DNA of 60,464 bases from contig UQZU01000012.1 of NCBI GenBank assembly GCA_900545665.1, positions 1-60,464 of the forward strand. Direction: 5' to 3'. Shown piece by piece: positions 50,501-58,038 of the stretch. Source of the stretch: an uncultured Collinsella sp. Its GTDB lineage: Bacteria > Actinomycetota > Coriobacteriia > Coriobacteriales > Coriobacteriaceae. A program made the position numbers and the translations under genes. Position 1 is the first letter of the stretch; each line of letters begins with the position of its first letter. The notes beneath the pieces were generated by a model. It had not been told where the DNA came from, made no database searches, and was given only the letters and a program-made list of their open reading frames with translations.

Positions 50501-51131
50501 GATCGACCTGACGCTCCAGCGGTCGCAGCTGACGGGCGATTTCCTTATTGATGTCGCGGGCACGCGTCAGGTGCTCGTCCATCGACTTAATCTTTTTGAG
50601 CGCACGCTCCTTGCGGCGCTTGTGCTTGGAGATGCCAGCGGCCTCCTCGATAAGGGCGCGGCGCTCCTCGGGGCGGCTCTGCAAGATGGCGTCGAGTTTG
50701 CCCTGGCTGATGATGGAATGTGTATCCTTGCCCAGGCCCGAATCGTGCAAGATGTCCTGAATGTCCATCAGGCGGCACGGACTCGAGTTGATGAGGTACT
50801 CGCTTTCGCCCGAGCGATACATACGACGGGTGATGGCGACCTCGTCAAAATCGACGGGCAGCATATGGTCCGAGTTATCGAGCACCAACGTGACCTCAGC
50901 GACACCCACAGGCTTGCGCGCTGACGAGCCCGAGAAGATGACATCCTCCATGGCCTGGCCGCGCAGCTGCTTGGCGCTCTGCTCGCCCAGGACCCACAGA
51001 ATCGAGTCGGAAATGTTCGATTTTCCCGAGCCGTTTGGACCGACGATGACGGTCAGGCCCGGCTCAAACGTCATATGGGCGCGGTCGGCAAACGACTTGA
51101 ACCCTTTGAGCGTGAGGGACTTGAGATACAC
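47595..51131 (-). CDS. smc: Chromosome segregation protein SMC
   Basis: The 1178-residue protein has the full SMC architecture: Walker A GPNGSGKSNISDSI at the N-terminus and long coiled-coil arms. The hinge lies near 500-680. The C-terminal head carries signature LMSGGEKSLTALALLFA and Walker B FYVLDEVEAALDDANL. It condenses and segregates chromosomes. GTG is the likely start (51131), with GAGGAACC upstream. It lies between rnc and ftsY. Confidence 0.96.
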   Translation of the reverse strand: MYLKSLTLKGFKSFADRAHMTFEPGLTVIVGPNGSGKSNISDSILWVLGEQSAKQLRGQAMEDVIFSGSSARKPVGVAEVTLVLDNSDHMLPVDFDEVAITRRMYRSGESEYLINSSPCRLMDIQDILHDSGLGKDTHSIISQGKLDAILQSRPEERRALIEEAAGISKHKRRKERALKKIKSMDEHLTRARDINKEIARQLRPLERQVDRARKYKELSSRANELTQILAVDELRSLQSQWNDLESRSKEGAAELELAQYRLGEKERELEKLQVMLEEKGLFVGDLGEQRRHMQDVVGRINSDMRLLEEKGHNMVSRLSDMRGQISSSEHQRRRVVEELEDAHAQLEEVTGAHMQAQEDVDAAGPAAAELHERRVALDNQISQLTREQRDVQRVADNAALELAKVKDSLSNAEVEDNMYASRLEQIDEQLEEVTASLESRRNRAEELEGALEEARQAQVDAREATETARAALKDLRNRESEARNKLSEVRSELASQKKLDARMADSSPLVSRLVGALGDDVSGRLGDVLEAPRELEGLVEQLLAGDIDALLFDDTSALERAGRAALDQKKASGEALLVARGVSGSAAAEGAAGTRLVDHLSVRAGYGPVVEALLGGYYVVDDLAAALSAPVVDGVTYVTPDGARVACGGLVRVGLDAGEASGALERKRRIRELEGLEPDLAAVFEHVSDQVVEANAAVEEARAAEGDAAGEIARLEGERRSLLSEIGRLEQSANNAEAERVRISKRREQASEAVRAARPRVDELTRSRDEARAQASNLGLQIAEANDELDRVRRDDSEAAGKLADAKVRLAQTSERLRSLKGRVPDLEHRLEGIDRRIRGTRQASRSLELLRLRVDPMHERYSALLERASDWAARLRDQASLEEADSASLKKTIEDAKAEVARAKERVDTASATQNEFKVARGKLEVQVEAAIKAITADGTTVLEEALMLPAPKDRDAAERELNQLVRQINNLGPVNQVAMEEYEQLKRRADYIEEQLADLESARKALTKITVAIDRKMRKAFLVTFEKVDANFREIFAMLFPGGQAHLEMTDPEHPAETGIEVVAQPRGKRITKMMLMSGGEKSLTALALLFAVYRTRTVPFYVLDEVEAALDDANLSKLIGALDVLRSDTQLLVISHQRRTMEDADVLYGVSMQADGVSRVVSQKLDRETGKVVNA

Positions 51132-51141
51132 GGTTCCTCGC

Positions 51142-51867
51142 TTACACGTGCTTCTTGTTCAGAAGCACGCCGTTGGTGGTGTAACCCATGCGGTCAAGCG
51201 CTTCGAGCGCGGCGGCTCCCTCGGCTTCCTTCTTTGAGGAGCCGGAGCCGCGACCCTGACGAATACCGTCGATGAGCACCACAGCGGTAAAGGTGGGCGC
51301 ATGCGCCGGGCCCTCGGAGCCAACGAGCTTATACGCCGGGGGCTCGTGACCGTCGGCTTGCACGCACTCCTGCAAAAACGACTTGGGATTCGCAGGATGC
51401 TCGGCACGCTCGGAAGCCAAATGCGGCTTAAGCGTACGGTGAATGAACTCCGCCGCGGCATCCCAGCCGGCATCCAGGTACAGCGCGCCCACGAGCGACT
51501 CATAGACGTTCTCGAGGGCCGAATGCAGGCCGCGAGCACCGGTACCGGTCTCGGAGGCACCAAAGATGATGATGTCGTCGATGCCCAGCTCGTGAGAAAC
51601 CTCGGACAGCGTAGCGCCCGAGACAAGCGACACCTTCAAGCGCGTGAGCTTGCCCTCGTCAAACTCCGGATAGGACTCAAACAGGGAGCGTGCGACCACA
51701 GCGCCCAAAATGGAATCTCCCAAGAACTCAAGGCGCTCATAGCTGGCAGAGACCGGCTGGCCCTCGACTGCCGAGGGATGCGTAAGTGCTGCGCGCAGCA
51801 GCACCTTATTATTGAACTCGTGGCCTAGGATTTCCTGGGCGCGCGTAAGTCGTTCGGATAAAGCCAA
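51142..51867 (-). CDS. rnc: Ribonuclease III
   Basis: The 241-residue enzyme has the RNase III signature YERLEFLGDSILGAVVA (catalytic region), the acidic segment ALENVYESLVGALYLDAGWD, and a C-terminal double-stranded RNA-binding domain around PKSFLQECVQADGHEPP and GSGSSKKEAEGAAALEAL. It processes rRNA and double-stranded RNAs. The likely start is TTG 51867, with AAGGAGG located inside the end of the acpP gene. Confidence 0.95.
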   Translation of the reverse strand: MALSERLTRAQEILGHEFNNKVLLRAALTHPSAVEGQPVSASYERLEFLGDSILGAVVARSLFESYPEFDEGKLTRLKVSLVSGATLSEVSHELGIDDIIIFGASETGTGARGLHSALENVYESLVGALYLDAGWDAAAEFIHRTLKPHLASERAEHPANPKSFLQECVQADGHEPPAYKLVGSEGPAHAPTFTAVVLIDGIRQGRGSGSSKKEAEGAAALEALDRMGYTTNGVLLNKKHV

Positions 51868-51870
51868 GAC

Positions 51871-52113
51871 TTAGGCCTCCTTGGCAGCTTCGATAGCGTC
51901 GACGGCGTCGGCGACAGAGTTGAGCGAGAGCAGGGTCTCGTCATCGATCTCGAGGTTGAACTCGTCCTCGATAGCCGTAACCAGCTGCAGACGCTCAAGC
52001 GAGTTGGCATCGAGGTCGTCAAAGGTGGTCTCCTCGCTAATTTCGGCAACATCGACGCCCAGAACGTCAGCAGCGACCTCGGCGATCTTGTCGAAGATTT
52101 CGGAGCGGTCCAT
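51871..52113 (-). CDS. acpP: Acyl carrier protein (NSL variant)
   Basis: The 80-residue protein has the ACP fold. The phosphopantetheine site reads DLDANSLERLQLV: the attachment Ser is kept, but the usual DSL Asp is Asn. The following AIEDEFNLEI is typical. It carries growing fatty acyl chains. ATG 52113 has GAGAGGAAG upstream. Its leader contains a terminator-like palindrome, and rnc's ribosome site overlaps its 3' end. Confidence 0.9.
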   Translation of the reverse strand: MDRSEIFDKIAEVAADVLGVDVAEISEETTFDDLDANSLERLQLVTAIEDEFNLEIDDETLLSLNSVADAVDAIEAAKEA

Positions 52114-52142
52114 AGCGCTTCCTCTCATAGTGCATGAATACC

Positions 52143-52170
52143 AAAAAATGGTACCGCCCGGGCGGTACCA
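52143..52170 (-). terminator. Palindromic terminator/attenuator in the acpP leader
   Basis: TGGTACCGCCCGGGCGGTAC (52149-52168) extends to a 22-base perfect palindrome and is followed on the minus strand by TTTTTT (52148-52143), 30 bases before the acpP start. A -10 box TAGAAT (52189-52184) with weak -35 TTCGCG at 16 bases lies just upstream, so the hairpin may be transcribed at the start of the acpP leader. Confidence 0.75.
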
Positions 52171-52176
52171 AGACAC

Positions 52177-52212
52177 GGTTCTGATTCTACCCCACGACGT
52201 GCACCGCGAAGC
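52177..52212 (-). promoter_or_regulatory. Candidate acpP promoter
   Basis: TAGAAT (52189-52184) is a good -10. TTCGCG at 16 bases is a weak -35. The start would fall about 7 bases before the palindromic hairpin. Confidence 0.4.
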
Positions 52213-52236
52213 ACATAACAGCGCTCTAACTCGCTC

Positions 52237-53256
52237 TTATAAAACGATACCGTCCATAGAGTTGGCGACATTCTCGACCAGCCCGGCGCGCACGGCTTCG
52301 GCCGCCGCGAGCGTACCGTTTTTGACAGCCTCGACCGAGGTGGCACCATGACCGATCAGGACCACGCCGCGCAGGCCCAAAAGAATCGCGCCGCCCTTGG
52401 CGTCGCCCGAAAGTTTGGCTTTAATCTCGCGCATCTGCTTTTTGATGAGCAGCGCGGCGATCTTGGTGCCGAGCGAGGACATAAAGGCGCCTTTGAGCTC
52501 CTGCAGCAAAAACTTGGCAGCGCCCTCGGTAGCCTTGAGAGCGATATTACCCGACATGCCGTCGGCAACAACGACATCGAAATTGCCCGAGGTGAGGTCG
52601 GTGCCTTCGCAGTTGCCCACAAAGCCCGGAACTGCGGCCTTCATAGCAGGGAAACAGGCCTTGGTAAAGTTGGAGCCCTTCTCGTCCTCGGTGCCATTGG
52701 CGAGCAGGCCTACGCGGGGATGCTCAATGCCCAAGACGACGCGCGCATAGGCGCTGCCCATCTGCGCAAAGCGCACCATATCGTCAACCTCGACATCGGG
52801 GTTGGCACCCATGTCGCACAGCACCGTCAGACCGCCGGCACGATTGGGCAGCGCATTGGTCAGGCACGGACGCACCGGTTGCTTCTTACCCTCGGCCATA
52901 TATCGAAACGGCGTGACGTAGGCGGTCGCGGCAGCCGTCATGGCGCCGGTAGAGCCGGCGGAGAAGAACGCGTCCGCGTTGCCCTTCTTAATGGCGCGGC
53001 AAGAAAGCACGATCGACGACTTACGCTTGGTCATCACGGCGCGAATGGGATCGTCGTCCATGGCGATAACGTCGGGTGCCTCCAGGGCCTCGACGCGCGC
53101 ATGGGAGGCGGCAAAGGGATTGACGATTTCGGCGGGACCGGCAGCCAGGACCTCAATATCCTGATCAGCTGCCAGGGCAGCCTCAATACCGTCGAGGACA
53201 ACCTGCGGTTTCTCGTCTCCGCCCACAACGTCTACACAAACGCGAACGTTACTCAT
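52237..53256 (-). CDS. plsX: Phosphate acyltransferase PlsX
   Basis: The 339-residue enzyme makes acyl-phosphate from acyl-ACP for phospholipid synthesis. Family motifs are DVVGGDEKPQVVLDG at the N-terminus (usually DAMGGD), AFFSAGSTGAMTAAATAY, LTVLCDMGANPDVEV and VVLIGHGATSVEAVKNG. ATG 53256 has AAGGAG upstream. It lies between rpmF and acpP, a widespread arrangement. Confidence 0.93.
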   Translation of the reverse strand: MSNVRVCVDVVGGDEKPQVVLDGIEAALAADQDIEVLAAGPAEIVNPFAASHARVEALEAPDVIAMDDDPIRAVMTKRKSSIVLSCRAIKKGNADAFFSAGSTGAMTAAATAYVTPFRYMAEGKKQPVRPCLTNALPNRAGGLTVLCDMGANPDVEVDDMVRFAQMGSAYARVVLGIEHPRVGLLANGTEDEKGSNFTKACFPAMKAAVPGFVGNCEGTDLTSGNFDVVVADGMSGNIALKATEGAAKFLLQELKGAFMSSLGTKIAALLIKKQMREIKAKLSGDAKGGAILLGLRGVVLIGHGATSVEAVKNGTLAAAEAVRAGLVENVANSMDGIVL

Positions 53257-53271
53257 ATACATGCTCCTTAT

Positions 53272-53303
53272 ACAAAAATGGCCGACTCATTGAGCCGGCC
53301 ATT
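53272..53303 (-). terminator. Terminator between rpmF and plsX
   Basis: AATGGCCG (53277-53284) pairs with CGGCCATT (53296-53303). The minus-strand product ends in TTTTT (53276-53272), only 15 bases before the plsX start. Some readthrough into plsX, or an unseen promoter, is needed. Confidence 0.75.
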
Positions 53304-53343
53304 GTGGTTCCATTTGGAACGGCATCGCATCCAGAGTATACCG

Positions 53344-53523
53344 TTACTCGGTAACGATAACCTCGCGGTCCTTGTAGAAACCGCAGCTGGGGCACACGTG
53401 GTGCGGAAGCTTAACAGCGCCGCAACGGGGGCACGTGGACTGAGCCGCAGCCGAGATCTTCATGTTGGCGGAACGACGGGTGTGAGTGCGGATACGACCC
53501 TGCTTTTGTTTAGGTACGGGCAT
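53344..53523 (-). CDS. rpmF: 50S ribosomal protein L32
   Basis: The 59-residue protein begins MPVPKQKQGRIRTHTRR and carries the zinc ribbon CPRCG and CPSCG, with ISAAAQSTCPRCGAV as typical core. It is a component of the large ribosomal subunit. It lies between DUF177 and plsX, the classic yceD-rpmF-plsX order. A terminator follows. Confidence 0.95.
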   Translation of the reverse strand: MPVPKQKQGRIRTHTRRSANMKISAAAQSTCPRCGAVKLPHHVCPSCGFYKDREVIVTE

Positions 53524-53587
53524 AGTGACCTTCCTTATGAACTATCCAGTGTGGCGATTACGCGCAAGTAGCGATACTACCACAGTT

Positions 53588-54142
53588 TTACTCATCAAGC
53601 TTGAGATTCTTCAATGCTGCAAATGGATTTTCCGTGGCAGCGGCCCATTCTGCCTCTGCCTGGGCGGCGCAATCGCATTGCTCGACGTTGAGATTGCAAC
53701 CGCAAGTGGGGCACAGACCGCGACAATCGGGCTTGCAAAGCACCACAAACGGCGTGTCCATAACGACCGCGTCATTGATGGGCTCGCCCAGATCGACGAT
53801 GCGGTCCTCACCCAGGAGCTCGTAGCCATCCTCGTAGGCCTCGGGATCCTCGGGCTCATCAAAGAGGTAGAACTCCTCAATCTCACCGGCAATATCAAAC
53901 GAAGCGGGCTCCAGGCAACGGTCGCACTCGCCAGTGGCGTGTGCGCGGACCATACCCGTGAGCAAGACACCGGTACCGGCATTGGTAAAGACAACGTCGT
54001 AGTCGATGCCGTCCTGAAGCTGGTACTCCTTCTCGCCCACCGTGTAGGTGGCGACATCGACCTTACCGGTCAGCGGATACGAATCTCCAGGAAACTCGAG
54101 CTGCTCGGAAAGATCGACGGTAACGCTCGGGAACTCAGCCAT
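53588..54142 (-). CDS. yceD: DUF177 (YceD) family protein
   Basis: The 184-residue protein has DUF177 hallmarks: GECDRCLEPASFDI and LCKPDCRGLCPTCGCNLN, with further Cys near the C-terminus. In other bacteria YceD relates to ribosome or 23S rRNA assembly, though the exact role is uncertain. ATG 54142 overlaps the upstream DivIVA-like stop (TAATG). It is directly followed by rpmF. Confidence 0.85.
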   Translation of the reverse strand: MAEFPSVTVDLSEQLEFPGDSYPLTGKVDVATYTVGEKEYQLQDGIDYDVVFTNAGTGVLLTGMVRAHATGECDRCLEPASFDIAGEIEEFYLFDEPEDPEAYEDGYELLGEDRIVDLGEPINDAVVMDTPFVVLCKPDCRGLCPTCGCNLNVEQCDCAAQAEAEWAAATENPFAALKNLKLDE

Positions 54143-54639
54143 TACCACTGACCATTCTGTTGGGCGGCACCCTCGTTGAGCTGCTGACGGCAACGGGTAA
54201 CGGTGCCAGTCAGGCTCTTGAGGTTCTCCTCCAGGTGCGTAAAGACCTGCTCCGCGTAGTCCTCGGCAGCATAACGCGTCTCGCGCTCGTACTGCTGGGC
54301 ACGATCGCGGATGTCGTCGGCCTGCTGCTGCGCAAGGCGGACGATCTCCTGCTCACCGGCAATGGTGAGGGCCTGCTGTTGAGCGTCGGCGATGATGGAA
54401 TCAGCCTGAGCGGCGGCGGAAGCCATAAGCTCCTCGCGCTCCTTAAGGATACGGCGGGACTTCTGCCACTCCTCGGGATAGCTCATGCGGATCTCGTCGA
54501 GGATATTGAAGAACACGTCGGCGTCGATGACCTTGAACTGAGCGTTCTTGCCGAAAGGCGGCTTGGCTTCCTCGATCAGCCCTTCGAGCTCATCGACCAA
54601 GCTGACGATCCTATCGCCAGGAAAATTCTCGCCCGGCAT
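54142..54639 (-). CDS. DivIVA-like / coiled-coil protein
   Basis: The 165-residue protein has a short N-terminal segment (RIVSLVDELEGLIEEAK) and then a long helical coiled-coil region with high Gln/Glu/Arg content, e.g. EREELMASAAAQADSII and IVRLAQQQADDIRDRA. It resembles short DivIVA/ATP synthase subunit B-like coiled-coil proteins encoded next to coaD. The function is not determined by sequence. ATG 54639 has AAAGGAG upstream. Confidence 0.7.
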   Translation of the reverse strand: MPGENFPGDRIVSLVDELEGLIEEAKPPFGKNAQFKVIDADVFFNILDEIRMSYPEEWQKSRRILKEREELMASAAAQADSIIADAQQQALTIAGEQEIVRLAQQQADDIRDRAQQYERETRYAAEDYAEQVFTHLEENLKSLTGTVTRCRQQLNEGAAQQNGQW

Positions 54640-54707
54640 CCGGTCTCCTTTCATAGGTAACATATCATCGTGCTAGTTTACCACATGCCACCAGGCAATA
54701 AAAAACG

Positions 54708-55205
54708 TCACGAAAAGCGATGTCTGAGCGCTTCGACCACGTTGGGCGGCACAAACGTCGATACATCGCTGCCGAGCGAGGCGATCTGGCGAACGACCGA
54801 GCTCGAGATGTAACCGTACTGCGGAGCACTCATGACAAAGATGGACTCCAGCTCGCTATCCAAGCGATAATTGAGGTCGGCCTGCTGCAGCTCATACTCA
54901 AAGTCGGTCATGGCGCGCAGGCCCTTGACCACGGCCCCCGCCCCCTGCTCACGAGCGAAGTCGACCAAGAGGCCGGTAAAGGGCAGGACTTCGACGCCGT
55001 CGATATTACCGAGCGCCTCGCGGGCCAGCGCCACGCGCTCATCGAGCATAAACGTGGTGCCCACACCGTTTTTACCCTGCGACTCTGCAACAGCGACGAT
55101 CACACTGGGAAAGATGCGGCGGGCGCGGCGGATCACATCGATATGGCCAAACGTGATGGGATCGAAGGTGCCCGGGACGATCACGCGGTTGATGGTGTCA
55201 TTCAT
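54708..55205 (-). CDS. coaD: Phosphopantetheine adenylyltransferase
   Basis: The 165-residue enzyme makes dephospho-CoA. It has the nucleotidyltransferase motif VPGTFDPITFGHIDVI and the C-terminal YGYISSSVVRQIASLG segment (ISSS/R). The ATG at 55205 overlaps the rsmD gene by 8 bases. The rsmD-coaD order is widely conserved. Confidence 0.96.
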   Translation of the reverse strand: MNDTINRVIVPGTFDPITFGHIDVIRRARRIFPSVIVAVAESQGKNGVGTTFMLDERVALAREALGNIDGVEVLPFTGLLVDFAREQGAGAVVKGLRAMTDFEYELQQADLNYRLDSELESIFVMSAPQYGYISSSVVRQIASLGSDVSTFVPPNVVEALRHRFS

Positions 55206-55854
55206 GGGCGTCCTCCTGAAACGTCGTGGCATCGTTGTTATCGGCATCGGTGACGGCACTATCGTCCTCACCGTCGTCATCGCCGACCCAACGAAGCAGG
55301 TCGACCGAGGTAATGCCGTAGCGCTTCTCACGTACAGTCTCAAAGCCTGCCGGATGCGCGCCCGCATCGGCGGAGGCATGCTCAAACAGGGCATAAGCGC
55401 CAGGCGCAAGCAGACCCTGCTGAGCCAGGTTCTGCAGCATTTCCTCGACCGGCTCGGCACCAAAAGCATAGGGCGGGTCGAGCAGGACCAAATCAAAGGG
55501 GCCGCCCGGTACACGACCGCGCGAGGCACTTGCCAGCATGTCGCCCGTGACCACACGCCAACGCGCACGGTCACGGCAGAGCGACTCGATATTCTTGGTA
55601 ATGAGCCGCGCGGCGTTGCGATCGATCTCAAACGTCGTGAGCGAGCGGGCCCCACGAGAGAGCATCTCTAACCCTAAGGCACCGGAGCCGCCAAAGGCGT
55701 CCAGCACACGAACCTCGTCCAAATCGAAATCGAATGCCGACATGACCATAGATGCGCACGCCTCGCGCACGCGATCAGTCGTGGGGCGGGTGACATCGCG
55801 ACCACGGGGCTCCTCGATCTTACGACCGCGCCATTCGCCGCCGATGATTCTCAT
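55198..55854 (-). CDS. rsmD: 16S rRNA (guanine(966)-N(2))-methyltransferase RsmD
   Basis: The 218-residue enzyme has the RsmD signature GEWRGRKIEEPRGRDVTRPT, SAM-binding VLDAFGGSGALGLEML and catalytic LLDPPYAF. It methylates 16S rRNA G966. It overlaps recG by ATGA. The acidic C-terminal tail is longer than usual. Confidence 0.94.
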   Translation of the reverse strand: MRIIGGEWRGRKIEEPRGRDVTRPTTDRVREACASMVMSAFDFDLDEVRVLDAFGGSGALGLEMLSRGARSLTTFEIDRNAARLITKNIESLCRDRARWRVVTGDMLASASRGRVPGGPFDLVLLDPPYAFGAEPVEEMLQNLAQQGLLAPGAYALFEHASADAGAHPAGFETVREKRYGITSVDLLRWVGDDDGEDDSAVTDADNNDATTFQEDAHE

Positions 55855-58028
55855 CCTCCGCTGACCTCCTTAAAGATATGTCGATAACGCATGGCGACCG
55901 CCTCGCGCAAGGGACGCGTCGCCACAGAGTCAAGGTTGCAAGCATACCGCAAGAGCTCGACCGCGTCCAAATGGGCCCATTCGATAAGGTCCTCATCGGC
56001 ATCCAGGTCCACAAAGCGCAAGGTCACGCCACCGTGCTGACGGTACCCCAGGATTTCGCCCTCGTGACGCAGACGCAGGTCCATCTGGGCAAGCGTAAAA
56101 CCATCCGAGGTCTTTTCGAGCGACTGGAGACGGTCTTGTGCCGCCGAGGCGCCGCCATTGCCCTTGGAGTGCGTCATGACCAGGCACGTGCCCGACACGC
56201 TGCCGCGGCCCACGCGACCGCGTAGCTGATGCAGCGCCGCCAAGCCAAACCGCTCACCGTTCTCGATGACCATGACGGTGGCGTTGGGCACGTCGACGCC
56301 CACCTCGACCACCGTAGTCGAGACGAGCACGTCAATCTCGCCACGCTTGAAGGCGTCGATCACGCGATCCTTCTCCCCCGCTGGCATACGGCCGTGAAGG
56401 CGCTCGATGGCAAGACCCGGCAACGCCAGACGCAGGCGATCGAGCTCGGTCGCCGTATCGTGCAGCGGCACAGGCACGGTCACGCGGCCCTCGTCGTCGC
56501 GGGCGATACCGGGCACGTCTTCAAGCTCATCGGCCGAGTCACTCGGCTCCACGAGCGGGCAAATCACGTAGGCCTGCTGACCCTTTTCATGCGCCTCGCG
56601 GATGGCGCCATAGGCGAGGTCGCGGCTCGACTCGGTGAGCACGCGTGTCGTCACGCCAGCGCCAGGGACGGGCCGATGGCGGATGATACTCGTGTCCAGA
56701 TCGCCGTAGACCGAAAGCGCCAGCGTACGCGGGATCGGTGTCGCCGTCATAACGAGCAGGTCCGCACCGGGGCCCTTCGCGCGTAGGGCGTTGCGTTGGC
56801 CAACGCCAAACCGGTGCTGCTCGTCGATGACGACAAGCGACAGATGATTGAACGCAACGTTATCCGAAAGCACCGCGTGGGTTCCAAAGAGGACGTCGAG
56901 CTCGCCCGATTCAAGCTGGGCATGGATCTGCTCGCGCTCTGAGGCCGGCGTGGCACCCGTCAGAAGCGCCCAGGACATGCCGGCCTGCGAGAGCAGAGGG
57001 CCGGTCTTATCGGCATATTGGCGCGCCAGCACGCCCGTGGGCGCCATAACGCAGGCCTGCGTACCGCTATCGGCAGCCACAGCCAGCGCGCAAGCGGCAA
57101 CGGCGGTCTTACCGGTACCGACATCGCCCAGCAGCAGGCGGTTCATCACGCGCCCGCCATCGCACATATCACGCAGGATATCCTGGAACGCGGCCTCCTG
57201 CTCGTCGCTCAGCGAAAACGGCAGGGCCTGCTTGAGCGCGGCCAGGTGCTCGCCCGCGGTGTGGGCATAGGGCACCACATCGACCAGGCCGCCATCGTTG
57301 CGCAGGCGCAGCGCCAACTGCAGGTAGAGGCACTCCTCGTAGGCAAGCCGCGCGCGCGCGATATCGCGCTCGGCCATGCTCGAGGGAAAGTGGATCGATC
57401 GAAGCGCACGGGCGTTGCTCATCAGGCGACGCTTAACGCGCAAGCGTGCCGGAATGGGATCAAAGGGATTGCCGACGACCTCGAGCGCGCCGCTTACGAT
57501 GCGGCGCATCCACGCCTGGCTCACACCATCACTCACGTAATGGACCGGCAGGATAGTGCCCGCGGCACGCCCTTCCTCGAGCTTTTCAAAGTGCGGCGAG
57601 GCCATCTGCTTAAAACCGTAGGCAAACTCAACCTTGCCCATCACGGCCAGGCGGTCGCCCTGCTTAAGCTGCTGGGCAATCCAGGGCTGGCGGAAAAAGG
57701 CGACCTGCAGCACGCCCGTCTCGTCAACGAGTGAGACCTCGGTAACCTGCATGCGCGGACGCGGCTGCTTTTGGACGATACGATCGACCGTGGCGATGAT
57801 GGTGCACACGGTACCGATGGGCGCCATCTCGATGGACCACGAACGGGTAAAGTCCAGGTATCGATGAGGGATATGGAGAAGGAGGTCCCCCACCGTCCGA
57901 ATTCCCAGACGGCGAAGGGCCTCCTCACGTTTACCCGAAACATATTTGAGCCGCGCGATATCCTCGTCGAGCGCATTGCTCTGGGCAAAGCGCTCCGACA
58001 CGCGCGGCACGGAGCACAGCTCGGACAT
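55851..58028 (-). CDS. recG: ATP-dependent DNA helicase RecG
   Basis: The 725-residue helicase has an OB-type wedge domain at the N-terminus (about 90-170). The SF2 core carries Walker A LLLGDVGTGKTAVAA, VVIDEQHRFGVGQR (DExH-type), TATPIPRTLALSV and HQLRGRVGRGSVSGTCLV. It remodels stalled forks and Holliday junctions. It lies between fakA and rsmD. Confidence 0.96.
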   Translation of the reverse strand: MSELCSVPRVSERFAQSNALDEDIARLKYVSGKREEALRRLGIRTVGDLLLHIPHRYLDFTRSWSIEMAPIGTVCTIIATVDRIVQKQPRPRMQVTEVSLVDETGVLQVAFFRQPWIAQQLKQGDRLAVMGKVEFAYGFKQMASPHFEKLEEGRAAGTILPVHYVSDGVSQAWMRRIVSGALEVVGNPFDPIPARLRVKRRLMSNARALRSIHFPSSMAERDIARARLAYEECLYLQLALRLRNDGGLVDVVPYAHTAGEHLAALKQALPFSLSDEQEAAFQDILRDMCDGGRVMNRLLLGDVGTGKTAVAACALAVAADSGTQACVMAPTGVLARQYADKTGPLLSQAGMSWALLTGATPASEREQIHAQLESGELDVLFGTHAVLSDNVAFNHLSLVVIDEQHRFGVGQRNALRAKGPGADLLVMTATPIPRTLALSVYGDLDTSIIRHRPVPGAGVTTRVLTESSRDLAYGAIREAHEKGQQAYVICPLVEPSDSADELEDVPGIARDDEGRVTVPVPLHDTATELDRLRLALPGLAIERLHGRMPAGEKDRVIDAFKRGEIDVLVSTTVVEVGVDVPNATVMVIENGERFGLAALHQLRGRVGRGSVSGTCLVMTHSKGNGGASAAQDRLQSLEKTSDGFTLAQMDLRLRHEGEILGYRQHGGVTLRFVDLDADEDLIEWAHLDAVELLRYACNLDSVATRPLREAVAMRYRHIFKEVSGG

Positions 58029-58038
58029 GGGCAGTTGC

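Noticed and set aside
49644..50924. 426-codon plus-strand frame opposite smc
   Set aside because: Shadow of the SMC coiled-coil region, leucine-rich only because of antisense composition.
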